Shown here one piece after another: positions 46,594 to 60,000 of a stretch of DNA of 64,000 nucleotides. Both the position numbers and the translations under genes were made by a program. The number at the start of each line of letters is the position of its first letter. The first letter of the stretch is position 1. Source of the DNA: Chimonanthus salicifolius (Eukaryota; Streptophyta; Magnoliopsida; Laurales; Calycanthaceae); NCBI GenBank assembly GCA_013350335.1, contig CM023535.1, forward strand, positions 23,281,746-23,345,745, read 5' to 3'. The notes beneath the pieces were generated by a model. It saw only the letters and a list, made by a program, of their open reading frames with translations. It was not told where the DNA came from and did not search any database.

Positions 46594-48905
46594 AAAAGAA
46601 AACTCTTTTTTTATTGGCTATTTGAATAAAAAGATGCATTTCTTTTATTGTGTATGACCTAAATTTCATTTAGATGCTATGATCACAGTCACTAAATCAG
46701 GAAAATAGCTAAATTGAATAGTTTGTATTGTTTGTTTTTAAAAATTCATAGGAGGATTATTGTGATTATCAAATCAAAGTCTTCTCCCTACGATTAAGAT
46801 AAGATAATTCACTCAAAAGAATTCCTAAATTTTCTTTCCATTTAAAAGCTTTTAATTTTTGGATGCCAGCCACGTTGACGTATCACCTGCTTGCATGCCA
46901 CTTGACCTTTCAAGAAAGGTTGGAGAGGGGTCGGTGGTGGGCCCCACAGAAATTTGAATACAAAGATACGCAGATCTTCTGCATGAGAAAACCGGTCAAG
47001 AAATCTTTGGTCGTCAGTTGGACGCCATTTCTTCTTACTGTATCTTTCTTTTCCAACACGCTAAGTTGACAACGTTAAATGACGAGGTCTTCTCGTCCAA
47101 TTGTCCAAGTGAAAATTAATAATAAATTAAAATATAGTAATTTTATAAATTAAAGAAATAGTTGTAAACATGAAAAAGGAAAAATATCATTTCATTATAT
47201 ACAGTTCAACTGGTTTAAAATTAAATTAATCCAGATAAATGATAAAATTGCAAAATACTATTAACTATCAATTCCATTTACTTAAATCAAATAAATAAAT
47301 ATTAAAATAAAAACTTTCTTGATATCAATATATTAAAAAAAAATATCTTAATTTGAGAAGAAAAATTTGTGAATTAAATGATAATATTATTAAAATCAAA
47401 TTGAATTATGAGAACTCAGTGAATTAATTATGTCATGCAAGCATTTTTAATTTCTTTTAGCTTGTCATTATCTCATTTGTTGTTGTTCTTTTGTTAATAC
47501 CTGAAAATCCGGTGACTCCATTTTTTGGTGATCGCATTTGTAGTGATCATAGGTAAAATTTCGAATCCATGACGCCACCCATAAGTACCATAGATCAAAT
47601 TACACGCTCTAGGGTTTGAAGATAAAATCTCTCACATAAAATGAGAATATCCAATCACACGAACAAATAAAATGATGGGTATCTCATTTGTTGATGCTGT
47701 ATCAACATATAATATAGTGATATCAATGAGGTCAAATTTGATAAAATATTTATGTATACACTTTTTAAGGACAATCTTTTTTCTTAAAAAAATTAAAATG
47801 TTTCATATTTGTATGCAAACTTCTTTTTCTAAGAATCTAGAAAAAAGATATATTCTTTTTAAAGAATCCATTGATAAAAACTTAGAAATTTTTATGGGGA
47901 TGAACCTTCACGAGTACAAGCTGGCCATAGCTAAGGAAGTCATTTGAATCCAACCTATACAATCCCCTTATGGAAACCTACTATGACGAATCTTAAAGGC
48001 CTTGTCCATATTATATTCAAACTCCACTCATTAATTAAATACATTGACAGAACCTGGCTATTCTTTGAATGTGACTCATCCTTACTTGTATCAACTGAAT
48101 CTATTTATTAAATTTGTTCATCTGATCAATTCTATCTATTTATAAATGAGTTGATTCAATCAAACAGATCTAAAATTAATTTATTTTACTGTACTCAATT
48201 TCATTCATTTATTAAACAGTTTCGCTCAATCTATCTCATATATTGTTGATCTAACACTAATTTATTAAAGGTTAAATTAAGTCAACTATTATATCTAACC
48301 CAATGCATTTAGTAAACATTTTGAACCAACCCCACTGTTTTAATCAGGTTAGCTTTAGCCATCCCAACTTAGCTAAGACAATTTGGCTCCATTTATTAAA
48401 TGGTTTGTCCTTGCTAGATCAGTTCCCAATTCAAATCCAATTTGACCAACTTATTTATGAGAAGAGTCAATCCAATTCAAGCAATCTAAACACATTAGTA
48501 TAATTTGTAATCAGTACATTTTTTAATTATTTTTCTTCGAGTTAATTGTCTATCTGAAACTAATAAGACTAAACTAATAATATTTTTATTAAAATATTCC
48601 TCATAGAATTCTCCTTGTATTCAACCCAGATTACACTAGTGTTTTTTTTTTTTTTTACTTTTTTCAAGCTATAGTTCCTTAAAAGGCAAGAGGATAGTGC
48701 TCCAATATTTTTTCTTAGATTTTGATATCAATATTTTAAATATAATATTATAATTTAATATTCAATAAACATGGATACACTTTATTAGAACTATCAAAAA
48801 TCAAAACTAACCTGCATGATACTGAGTTTAAATTTAAGAGATTTATGTATTTACAATTTTTTGAGTTTTTCTTTGGACATCAGTGTCTTTTACGGCACTA
48901 AACAT
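46594..48905. other. AT-rich intergenic sequence
   Basis: A GC-richer patch at 46865-47095 contains several TTGAC cores, but no adjoining gene is seen. Nothing else supported. Confidence 0.4.
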
Positions 48906-49239
48906 TAGGGATCAAAATCAAATCCCGGTTAAACGAGATATTGGCTAATATGGTTGATATCGGCCGAGATCTCTCTCCTCCTTTTTCTTATTTTTGAAAA
49001 ATATTGGGATTTTTTTGTATTTTAATTTTTCTGAATTAAAAAGAAAATAAAAAAATGAAAGGAGGCTCGATTTTGAAAAATAAAATTGAAATCATTAATA
49101 TCGGCCTGGACCTACCACTGAAATGATTTTTTTTTTTTTTAAAAAAAAAAAACAGAAGATATCTAATGAAATCGGCTGATATCAGCCGATATATATCAGC
49201 AATATCGGCTGATTTTATCTGTCGAGATTTTCTTCCCTG
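48906..49239. mobile_element. degenerate MITE, GGCCGAT family
   Basis: Ends TAGGGATCAAAATC and the complement of CAGGGAAGAAAATCTC, with ATATCGGCCGAG and ATCGGCTGATATCAGC inside. Target duplication not clear. Confidence 0.6.
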
Positions 49240-49487
49240 CTGGACACTAAGTCATAGGAAAAAAATTGATTTTATTATTTCACAATCATTTTCTTTTTTC
49301 TAAACTTCTAACATCATTTTCTAGCAGGAAAATGTTGTTACACATCAAAATCCTTTTTGTTTTTTTTTTCTTTAATTTTTGTTTTTGGCTTTTTAGTTTC
49401 CTAAAGATTTCTTTATAAAATAAAAAAATAAGGGTGCCCATCTTAACACAGGCATATTCTTTTAGTAGACACGGATTTTTTGGATTT

Positions 49488-49700
49488 TCCACTTTGTCCC
49501 CATCTGTAGAAATCAGCTCACTTTTTCAGTGAATCGATTTATGTATAAAATGATCCGGTGCACCAATTTGGACTCTCAAGAAATTGGTGTACTGATTTCC
49601 AAGTGACTCGGTCGGTGCAACTGTCAGGTACACCGATAAATGAACCGATTTACTGAAAAGTGAACCAATTTCCACAGGTAGATGAAGGGTAAAATGAAAA
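49488..49700. mobile_element. foldback MITE
   Basis: Left arm CTGTAGAAATCAGCTCAC, then TTTTTCAGTGAATCGATT, is matched in inverted form by TACTGAAAAGTGAACC and AATTTCCACAG on the right. Arms extend weakly outward to CATTTTACCCTTCATCT. Non-coding. Confidence 0.6.
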
Positions 49701-51442
49701 GTTCACTAACATTTGTGCCTCCTACAAGATAACGTCTATGTTTGAATAGGCACCCAAAAATAATAGAAGAAGAGAAGGAAAGTGAAAATGGTTTTGTTAT
49801 CATGCCTGCGAAAGTATAAGATCTGAAGTCTGAAGTCCGAAGTCTGAATCAAATTTTAAATTGTTGAAATGGTATCTGGCGAGCATGAAGGAGAAGATAT
49901 TGAGAAGATTTCCTCGGAAATGATTTTGTTGTTTGGGCAGAGGACGAACCCATATGAGGAAAGGAATATGTATTAGAAGAGGAAAGGTGGAGTGAAAGAG
50001 AGAGTCGTTTGTTTCTGTTCTAATGACTTTTCAGGAAAGGAAGAGTCGTTTCGTCAAGTATGATATAATATAAAGATTAGACAAACTGTTGAAATGAGAA
50101 TCATGGACAGATTGAAAGATTGCACAAAACAAACAAGAATCTCATGAGATGGAAAGAGGCAGGAAAAAATAATCAAAGCTGTTCACTATATTAATTTTAA
50201 AATGTGTAAATCTTTGAACCAAATATATGAGATAAATCTACTTAAAGTGACTCAGTTAGAATAGAGTGAAAATCGAGTAGAAGACCCCTACTTTCATAGT
50301 GGAAATAAAACTCCTTTATGTTCTTATAAATTGATGGCCAATTTAAGGATAATGATTTTTGTACTACTATTTTTATTTTTCTAAATTTGCTCCTACTTCT
50401 CTCCTCTCCTCTCTTTTTCTCTCTCTTAATGACAATGACAATTTTGAAAATTTCTTTTAAAGAGATGCACTGTGGAAAAAAATGGAGATGCAAAAATCAG
50501 TACCCTAATTTAAATGCATTACGCCTTTCGGTGGAGTCATTGATCCCACCAGATAATGGCCCCAATAGATATCTATCTAAACATCAAAATATTGTCTCTT
50601 CAATTTATTTAGTCTTTTATCATGGTATTTAATATAATACTAAAGGGATAGTTCCAAATAGTTGTTTTACTATTTGATTATTTTATTGAATGATTGTGAT
50701 TTGCCATAATATTAATAATGGAAAATGGAAGTTTTCTCAAAATATGACCAAAACTAAAAAAAAAAAATGGATTTTAAAATTTGAATTGATAAAATTAAAA
50801 TATTTGACATATTTTTATCATATTAGTATTATGAAAATAGAGAAAATTGTGAAAAAAATGACAAAAACATAATTTTAGAATTAGATTTGGTGATTGAGAA
50901 GGATTTAATCAACCCTCATCATGTTATTATCTAAAAGGACAGAAAATTTATGTCAAAAATATTTGAAATCGAAAAGGCATTTTATGCAAAAATTCATCCA
51001 AAAAATGACTGAAAATAGAAAAAAGAAATTCTGAAATGTGATTCGGTGATTTTAAAGGATTTGATTTAAATCTTGACCAATCATTTATCGAAAATTTGTC
51101 ATTTATTCTAATATTAGCGAGCAAAAAGAAGATTTTTTTTGTCCAAAATGTGTAAAAATAGAAAAATGAATTTAAAGGCTTTTTCTCCTTTCAAGGTTTA
51201 CTTCAGTCTCTTTTGAAAGCTTTCACTAAATATATAGATATTTAAATGACCCATTCAAACCCTAGAATCATTTTGGTCAAATTACAACGTCTATACTCAA
51301 ATACAACGTCTATACTCAAACTGGATTCCTGCAAAATAAACAATGTCCTTATCATATTAAGTAAAAAGAAGAAAACTTTTTAAAAGGTATCTCTGCATAA
51401 TAATATTCAATGCTAGCATTCACTGGGCATTATCATAATACA
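49701..51442. other. AT-rich intergenic sequence
   Basis: Low-complexity CT and AT patches; no gene recognised. Confidence 0.4.
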
Positions 51443-51450
51443 CCTGTAAT

Positions 51451-51858
51451 TAGGGCTGAAATCGGACAGGGTCAGGTCGGATTTTTTAAAATCCAACTCG
51501 GCCCGAGTTACTAATATATACAACTCGATCCGACCTGACCCGAACTTTTGACTCAGACATCTTGACCCGACTCGACTTGAATTATAATCCCACTCAACTC
51601 GAAACCTGACCCGACCCGACCCGCATTTTGAACCTACCTTATCCTACTTTTTACCATGTCTGGTCGGGTTTGATCGGGTTGAGTCGGATTAACTTAAAAA
51701 TCTCTCAACCCAACCCGATTCGAATTCAATGTGGGTTTCTGACTTCTCAACCAGACCCTACCCGAATTGCTGACCCGACTTTCATAACCTGACCAGCATG
51801 ATTTTCGGATTACAGTCATGTGGGTTCGAGCCAAAACGCGACCCGAGTTTCACCCCTA
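51451..51858. mobile_element. hAT-type MITE, GGGTCGG family
   Basis: Duplications CCTGTAAT (51443-51450) and CATGTAAT (51859-51866) differ by one base. Ends are TAGGGCTGAAATCGG and CGAGTTTCACCCCTA. Interior holds repeated GACCCGAC and GGGTTTGATCGGG. Confidence 0.88.
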
Positions 51859-51866
51859 CATGTAAT

Positions 51867-53224
51867 CTACATACTTCAAATCCAATCAAGAGCAAATTTC
51901 TAAATTCATCTCTTTTTTCAAAGTATTATACAATTCATTTGTTGTGGCCTCCTACACTAATACAAACAATTTCAGTTTAAGCTTAGATTGATGATGATGA
52001 AGATTAGTCATGGATGAGATATGAAGATGACAAAATCATTTGGAGATGATTCTTATTTTATGCTCTATGAAATGCTTCAACAAATTATATTTTTATCGAG
52101 TTATACTAATTATATTTGGATTTAACAATTTATTTTCATGAGATTACTACCCATTTTATAATTGTTAGATATCATACTTGAACCTACCACCTCTAGGTTG
52201 TAGCAATCAATGGAATCACAAATTTCACCATGGAGGGGTCTATGAAGTGCAAATTATTGTTTCAAAACTCAAATTGACACAGGTGAATCAATTCGAGTTG
52301 GCTTGATTTGAAAGGATTTTAAGTTAGTGAGTAAATCACTTTCTTTTGTCAAAAAATCAGGCCTAATGGGATTTCAAATCAAACTCGAATTTCTTGTTTT
52401 AAAATATTGGTCCAAACATAAGAAAGGAAAAAATTTTAATTGAACTTGGTCTAAAAACACAACTAATTAATTCACAATTTATGACAAGTTTGACTATATA
52501 AAAAAAAATATAAACTAAGTAATTTAATTTAAAAATTAAATTATATCTTATATAATTAATTCATCATATGCATTTAAAGTATCAAAGCCAATTACCTTTA
52601 AGATTCATCTCGAACTAATAATATATTTTATCCATCTATATATTAACTATTAAAGAGTTTTCTAATACACTATTTCAAGTAGACTATTTATGAGAAAGTG
52701 GGACCCACTCTCTCTTCATTTTGAAAATTTTGTACACACCTATTATGATCTTGCGAGTTGTTAAAGATACATATCACCGACACAATTTGTCTTTTTTTTT
52801 TTAGAAAAATACAAAATATATGAGAAAAAAAAAGGGAAAAAAATGGAAACCTAGTGCGAGCCTGTTTAAATTAAAATAAATATTCATTTTCATAGAGCAT
52901 TATACTTTGAGAGTTGAGATTCCCATACGAAAAAAGTATGTCCTTAAAATTTTTTAAAAAAAAATTCTTAAAAATATAGAAAATAGAAAACCAACCTGAC
53001 AAAACACTAGTATAAATTTTATGTTCTTTAACATCCCATAGGGACATATATCTCCTATTACAATCTATAATTTTTTTATCTTAAAAATTTTATATTCCAT
53101 AAAAATATAAGAATATTAGAAAAATATCATACAAAAAACTATGTCAATCACATTAAAAATTCTTCATTTAATTCTAAAAATATTTGTATATCAATTCATT
53201 AATTTTTCTACAAGAAGCCAACAC
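51867..53224. other. AT-rich intergenic sequence
   Basis: Nothing recognised. Confidence 0.4.
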
Positions 53225-53326
53225 TGCCCGATATATATCGGCCGCATTATCCACCAATATACATGTTGTATGGCCACAACAATACATATCGATTAATATA
53301 TCACCACCGTACATGATAGAGATACC
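53225..53326. mobile_element. GGCCGAT-family remnant
   Basis: About 100 bp with CGATATATATCGGCCGC and CATATCGATTAATATATC, cut off by the poly-T start of the LINE fragment. Confidence 0.45.
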
Positions 53327-54080
53327 TTTTTTTTTTTTTTTTAGCAATAACTGAAATTTTCATTAGAGGAAAAAGAAGAACAATACAAGGAAGAGGGTCT
53401 ACAAGGATTAGACCACCAAAAGAAGAAAAAGAAATAAAAAAGTAAAATACAAAAGAGAAATCAAATGAAGAAAACTCCTACAAATTGATTGTCGACTTAC
53501 AATTTAGCGAAATAGTCTGTTACCCCATTACCTAAAAGCCCAACTTTTGCAAAGGATACTCCTAACTCATTAGCCAATACTTTTACTTCCTTTACACATT
53601 GGCGAGTCTCCATGGTGGGCAGTTCAACCCCTTTGCCTATTTGAGTAAATTCCCTTCAATCACCAGATCTCCCTGCCTATAATCCTTCCAAATGATTAGA
53701 GCACTCTTAATACTCAGGATTTCTACCTCATTTGAATCCTTGATACCCACCGATTCATTGAACATGATGGAGGTTTTGCCCTTGTGATTTCAAAGAATCC
53801 CTCCAATCTCAGCTGGACCCGGTTGCCCTTTAGAAGCTCCATCGATGTTAAACTTCATGTTGTGGGGGTCTCCACTTCTACGATGGCTCTACTTTCCTCT
53901 TCTGAAAACTCATACAACCTTCTTAAGATAAGCTAGGTCGTTGATTTTGAGGCCGTTAAAATTGGGATCAGCTAGTATTAAGACAAACCATCTCCACTTT
54001 GCAGTTGGAAAGAGGTCATACTCATTAGAAGATTTACCTTCAAACAATCTTACATTTCTTTCCTTCTAAAGGGACCACAT
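53327..54080 (-). pseudogene. LINE 3' fragment with RNase H domain and poly(A) tail
   Basis: On the minus strand the segment ends in a poly(A) tail (poly-T at 53327-53342 on plus). Coding text includes KERNVRLFEGKSSN (region before RNase H) and KFNIDGASKGQPGPAEIGGIL, read as FNIDGASKG then GPAEIGGIL. It continues with SNEVEILSIKSALIIW and GDLVIEGN, which carry the RNase H Asp, Glu and Asp. A stop follows GGIL and others occur downstream. This is the C-terminal end of a plant non-LTR retrotransposon, 5'-truncated as usual. Confidence 0.75.
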
Positions 54081-54084
54081 GATG

Positions 54085-54277
54085 AATATGCTCATTCGAA
54101 CGAACTGAAATTACACTAAGATATTCGTTTGGATGAGTATATTTGTTCGAACGAACAGAAATTATATTGACAGTTCGTTCTGATGATAGAATACAGAAGA
54201 GTAGAATGATAATTTTACTTGATTTTTTAAAATCAGATGGGTAAAGGCAGTAAATCTAAATGTGTATACGGAGCACC
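54085..54277. mobile_element. diverged MULE terminal fragment
   Basis: Read on the minus strand from 54277, GGTGCTCC...TACACATTTAGATTTACTGCC aligns with the left MULE end at 2253. The next 60 bp also align, including TTTACCCATCTGATTTT and AAGTAAAATTATCATTCTA. Further in, the palindromes are GTTCGAACGAAC rather than ATTCGAATGAAT. Only one end is present. Confidence 0.6.
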
Positions 54278-55426
54278 TTAAACTTTTATATAATAATCGC
54301 TACAAATTCCAAAGTTAACAGTTGAGGCATTGATGTGATTTTATTATGTCCCTCTATTGTATCATCATTTTTCATGGTAGCCTCTCTTGTCGTTTGAAAA
54401 AGTGCCCTATGAAAACAACGAATATGACGGAGTGGATCCAAGAATAGGTGATTAAGACCAAGAAGAGAGAGAGAGAGAGGGAGGATGTAAAAATAGAGAG
54501 GAATTTAGAGAAAAAAATAAAAAAAAAGAAATCCAAGGTCAAATTACAGATTGATTTTGGAGAAATCTCAGGTCGAAAACTTACCCAAATCATCAAATTC
54601 GTCATTGTCCAATTAACTAAAGAAGGTAAATAATAAATAAGCACCAATTTTTATCCCTAGAGCCACATTTTAGCTAAAAGGTTAAAACAACTTCATTTGA
54701 ATTTTTAAATATAAAACTATCTTTAGTTTTTTAGATAGGAGATTGTCTCTCTCAATGCTCTTCTTTTAATTTTTCTAATATGACAGTTGCTTCCATTGTC
54801 TCTATTATGCCAACTCAAAAAAAATTGTGCACTTAGGCATTTTTACATAATTCCAAACTACTATATAGTGACATAATTAATTCTAAAAACTGTGTTTTTT
54901 TATTTGAGTATGTGTGACACAATTGTGAATTATATTATAAATAGTACTTTATAAAATAAAAAAAATAGTTATTAATATGTAAATTGAAAGGAAGATAGTC
55001 TTATTTCACATATATTGTTAGTTGATTCAAATTAAATAAAATGGATTGTCAACAATCTATTTCAATTGTTTAAATCTAATGATTAGAGATTATAAATGAA
55101 ACTTTTTCCTATAATTTTTCCTATAATTGGTATATCAACTTTATTTTTAACTTTACATTGCTAATGAATCTTATAAAAGAGGACTTCTTATGCACATCAT
55201 GAACTTGTGACATTTATCAACTTTTTCAAAGGCATGTTGGAATAAAAAGTTAATGAAAATGACTATTTTCAAATTAAAACAACAAAAAGTATACATTGTT
55301 TGCTTCACTTTTTCATAACAATTATTTTAATAAAATATCACATATTATTAAATACAATATAGGGTCACAAAAAATCATAACTTTAACTTAAATTCTCATT
55401 CTGAGGAGGCTTTTATGCATAGATAT
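54278..55426. other. AT-rich intergenic sequence
   Basis: A GA-rich run near 54460-54530 makes spurious open frames on both strands. No gene supported. Confidence 0.4.
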
Positions 55427-55882
55427 AGCTTAAATTTGAGTCGGTAAGGACGAGTTTTAATAAATTAAACTTAATCCATATAAAAAATTATTGAGTCTGA
55501 CCTAATTTGAATTATTAGTCTGAATTGCTCAACCCAATTCGATTTGAATTGCAGACTCGACTCAACCCAACCCGAGTTGTTGGCCCGACCCAACTTGAGT
55601 TGTTTGCTTGACAACCTGACCCGTTTTTAACACAAATTCGAGAAAAAAAAAATCAATAGCAAGCTTTTAATATTTTTTGAAATTTGGGTCTATTCGAATT
55701 GAGCCGGGTTGATTTTAAATTTCATAATTCAATCCGACTCAAATTCTATATGAGTTTTTTTATCCTGACCCGATTCAACTTGACCTTGACCCTAAATTTA
55801 TAAATACATAGCCCAACACACTAATTTCTCGAGCCAAATCATGCAAATCAGATTAAAACCTGGACTAAGTTTGAGTCCTACT
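55427..55882. mobile_element. degenerate MITE, GGGTCGG family
   Basis: Left TAGCTTAAATTTGAGTCGG and right CTAAGTTTGAGTCCTA are mutated family ends; the interior has AACCCAACCCGAG and GACCCGATTC. No target duplication. Confidence 0.55.
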
Positions 55883-57075
55883 GTCATCTATTCAGACTTA
55901 TACGAAGTGAGATGGTGCATATGTTCAGGATTTTGAAATTGAATGATGGTAGGTGACATGGGTCTAACACTTTGATGATGTGTAGACATACATGCCCCAT
56001 GCATGTAATGTTGGAATGGGCATAATGATTAAAAAAGATTGGCATGGGAAGCAAATCTTGGAAGGGAATCAAATAAATTGGCTGCCCTTCCAAATTACAA
56101 TCTATCCCCACCCGAGCAAGATAGGGAAAGGCCCCATGACTTGCATCTATTTTCCCACAAGAAAATTAAAGGACCAGATCTTCACGTCACATCATCTCTC
56201 TCTACCGGATTTCAATGGGCTCCACTCCTTCCCTTTCTTTCCTACTCATGCAGGAAATTTATGAAACCACCCCGCACGGTAGCCGCCCTCTCTTCCCCAC
56301 CGGCAGGACTTAGACCCGCCAGTCCACCACCACCTTCTCACGTTGGTTAAAAACTAAAATGGTAACTCTGTTAAAAATCAAAATAGTACTTTTCAACTCC
56401 TTTATAATTTTAAAATAAAGACAACTAATTTTAGTAGAATGGAACTAAGTATCATCTTTTAAAATTTCAATTAATATAACAAAGCTAATCTATTTATATC
56501 TTTTGTTTATAAAATAATGAATTTTTTATCGAAAATTATCTAGTGAAATTGAAAGCTTATTTCAATATCTACATGTGAATCAAATTTCAGTTAAAAAAAT
56601 CAAGTTATAACTATTTAGTTTTAGTTTTCAAAATTATTACACATATTAAATTTGGTGATTTTCAATCATTAAAATCAACGGAATAAAATATCAATTTTGT
56701 ATTCTAATTTGATCTATTAATTATTCATTAAGTGAACTTGCAATCCTATTGAAAAGATTTCTATTAAACTGAATTTTTTTAAGAAAAAAGCATAACTAAG
56801 TGCAACTCAAATGACATGTTGCACCTGTAACCATTTTCTCCATGATAAAATAAGATAGTATTCTCACTAGAGGTAAAAACACCATTTTTTCTTAAAAAAT
56901 GAAAACTTTATTATCTTTTAGTTTCACTTTGTTCTGAAAAGAAATCTAAGCGAAAAGCTTATAACTCTCCGAAAGACATGGGCTCACTTCTCTTTCTCTA
57001 TTGTTTTATATACAGTAATTGTGGATATGCATTTAAGGTTTTATTTCATATTTGATAATAATTATAGAGACAAAC
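55883..57075. other. intergenic sequence with a GC-richer patch
   Basis: 56100-56345 is richer in C and has overlapping open frames with no known motif. The rest is AT-rich. Confidence 0.4.
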
Positions 57076-60000
57076 TATAACATCCCGTTTCGACTTTTTC
57101 AATTTTGGTTGAGATTTGTAGATCTTTGAGTCGGTTTTCTGAGGTTTGGTAGTAGTGGGTAGTTTGTGGGCACACTAAGTGGGCCCTAGTTTGCGTAGTT
57201 TCAAGTTCGGGAGTTTGAATTACACTTTTGTAATTTTGAATATGTTATGATTTGTCATGATAAAATATTTGAAAATTCACAGAAAATTAGATTTGAACAG
57301 ACTAGACCCCCATTTTTTGCACACACAATCCTCTCAAATAGTTACATGTGAGGAAAATAGAAACCCGCACAAGTACTATTTGGAGATCAATGTTTTGTTT
57401 TTTTTAATGATTTTGGAATTTATTTGGAAAAGAAAATGATTTATAAAAATTATACCTCGACGTTGGATTTCAATGAGATTTTAGTTTTAAGCGTGACTCT
57501 TATCTTAGAATTTAAGAAAAATACCAAAATTCAGTTTTATGGCCTAAAACCAAGTTTTATTTTTATTGAGACCCGTTTTTGTTTTTCCTTGGACCCAACC
57601 TGTTACCCTAGGCTCTTACTATAAATGGTAGCTTTAACTGTTGATTCCTCAAAATCCTAGCCCCTTTGCCATTTTGGGAAAGAGAGAACTAGTCGTCGTC
57701 TCCCCTCCTCCTCTCATTCTCCTTCGTTTTCCTTTCCCCTTCCATCTCCTTCTTCCTCTTCCTTCGGCTTTGGACAAGGGAGGATCTTTACCGTCGTTTT
57801 CACCGAAGGAATTCACAAATTTCTCTCAGAGCTCCTTGGTTTCTCATGTATTCTTATTTTTCCCTTTTTTTTTTCTTTTTCTCATATTTTGGATTTGGAT
57901 TTAGTTTTTTTCTAGAATTTTCTGGATTCAAATGATTTCTCCCAAATTGCCCCTAGTTTTCTAAAAAATAACCATGGTTTTCTCAGAAAACATCTCCCCT
58001 GTTTTCCCCTTGGTTTTCCTATAGTTTTTCCAAAAAATCCCTATGGTTTCCTCATTTTTCTCCAAAACCAGGGTCAATTTGCTACAAAGTGGCTCACCGC
58101 TCCTAGTCAGTTGCTCGCCAGTCTGTATGGCATTGCACAGACTTTGGTCTCAGTTAGGACCGGATCACCTTCCCCCTAGAGTGGTTTGTGATACCCCTGC
58201 CCAAATGGGCTAAGGAGCACACCACCGATGTGGGGAGTCCCACATCGGTAGTGAAGGATGAGATTTGGGGGTTTATTTGAGGCCACCCCCTTGTACTCTT
58301 GTGTGACGCGTTTTGGGCCGGGCCATGTGGGCCTGAGCCCAAAGGCAAAACCGTGCTGGCTCGCTTGTGTGCGAGGCCCAAAGCGGACAATTTTATACTG
58401 AGTCAAGCCCTAAGCCCTGTTTTCGGGTCGAGTCGTTACAAATTTGGTATCAAAGCCGATGTTCTACACTCAGACTGTGTGGGCTTTCCTCCTTCCCTGG
58501 TGTTGTTGAGCTGGGCCGAGTCGAGCCGAGGGCAGCTCGAGTCCTTAAGGGGGGTGATTGTGATACCCTGCCCTGCAGTGAGCACACCACCGATATGGGG
58601 AGTCCCACATAGGTAGTGGAGGAAGAAATTTTGGGGTTCATTTGAGGCCACCCCATGTATTCTTGTGTGAGTGCTTTTGGGTCTGGGCCCAGGAACAAAA
58701 CCGTACGGGCTCGCTTGTGTACGAGGCCCAAAGCGGACAATATCACATTGAGTCAAGCCCTAAGCGCTGTATTCAGGTCAGGTCGTTACAAATTTGGTAT
58801 CAGAGCCGAGTTCAACACTCGGACTGTATGAGTTTCCTCCTTCCCTGGTGTTGTTGAGTTGGGCCGAGTAGAGCCGAGGGCGGCTCGAGGCCTTAGGGGG
58901 AGTGATTGTGATACCCCTGCACAGATGGGCTAAGGAGCACACCACCGATGTAGGGAGTCCCACATCGGTAGTGAAGGATGAGATTTGAGAGTTTATTTGA
59001 GGCCACCCCTTGTACTCTTATGTGACGCGTTTTGGACCGGGCCAAAAGGCAAAACCGTGTGGGCTCACTTGTGTACGAGGCCTAAAGCGGATAATTTCAT
59101 ACTGAGTCAAGGGCTAAGCCTTTCCTCCTTCCCTGGTGTTGTTGAGCTGGACTAAGTCGAGCCGGGGACTGCTCGAGGTCTTAGGAGGGGTGATTGTGAT
59201 ACCCCTGTCCAGATGGGCTAAGGAGTACACCACCGATGTGGGGAGTCCCAGATTGGTAGTGAAGGATGAGATTTGGGGGTTTATTTGAGGCCACCCCCTT
59301 GTAATATTGTGTGACGCGTTTTGGGCCGGGCCATGTGTGCCTGGGCCCAAAAGCAAAAACCGTGCTGGCTCACTTGTGTGTTAGGCCCAAAGTAGATAAT
59401 TTCACACTGAGTCAAGCTCTAAGCCCTGTTTTCGGGTCGGGTCGTTACAGGCTAGCTGGTTTGTGACTGTGTATAGGTTTCAGTCCCAGTTAGAACCAGT
59501 GTGCAGTCCCCCTCCATCTCATCACTGACCCTCAGGAACGGCGTGCCGATCTGTGTTGGATTTCATTTCTGTGGTGTTTTTCCCCTTGTTTTCCAGACTT
59601 CTTTCCCGACTGAGCTTCACGTGGACTACTAGGACTTCTCCAAATCACTTCACTGCTTCTTCAACCTAGGTGATGTGACTTATCACATTGTTTTAGCATT
59701 TACATTATGCATATAAATATCTTATCTTATTTTATACAAAGTAAATGGATGGAGCCCTTCGTATGTTGTGCCACTCAGTAAAGGAAACCGTTAATATGAC
59801 TATGTGGCAAGGGACCTCTTCACTTGTACTCGTGTCAACTGTATATGATGTAATGATATTTTTTTGTTGATATTGGGTGATAACATGTTGATTGTTGTAA
59901 TATGATAATTATGTTAGCAATGCATGTGGTAGATAGTAGATGCTTCCTACATGTTATGCCATGTTTCAAAATGTAATGCATTTAGCCATGATAACTTGTG

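Noticed and set aside
46865..47095. Cluster of TTGAC cores as a W-box promoter
   Set aside because: No adjacent gene on either side, and the five-base core is frequent by chance.
54372..54647. Hydrophobic minus-strand frame
   Set aside because: Arises from a GA/CT-rich low-complexity run; the opposite strand is equally open.
58154..59356. Many open frames on both strands
   Set aside because: Non-coding TRIM LTR sequence repeated four times, so the frames repeat as well.
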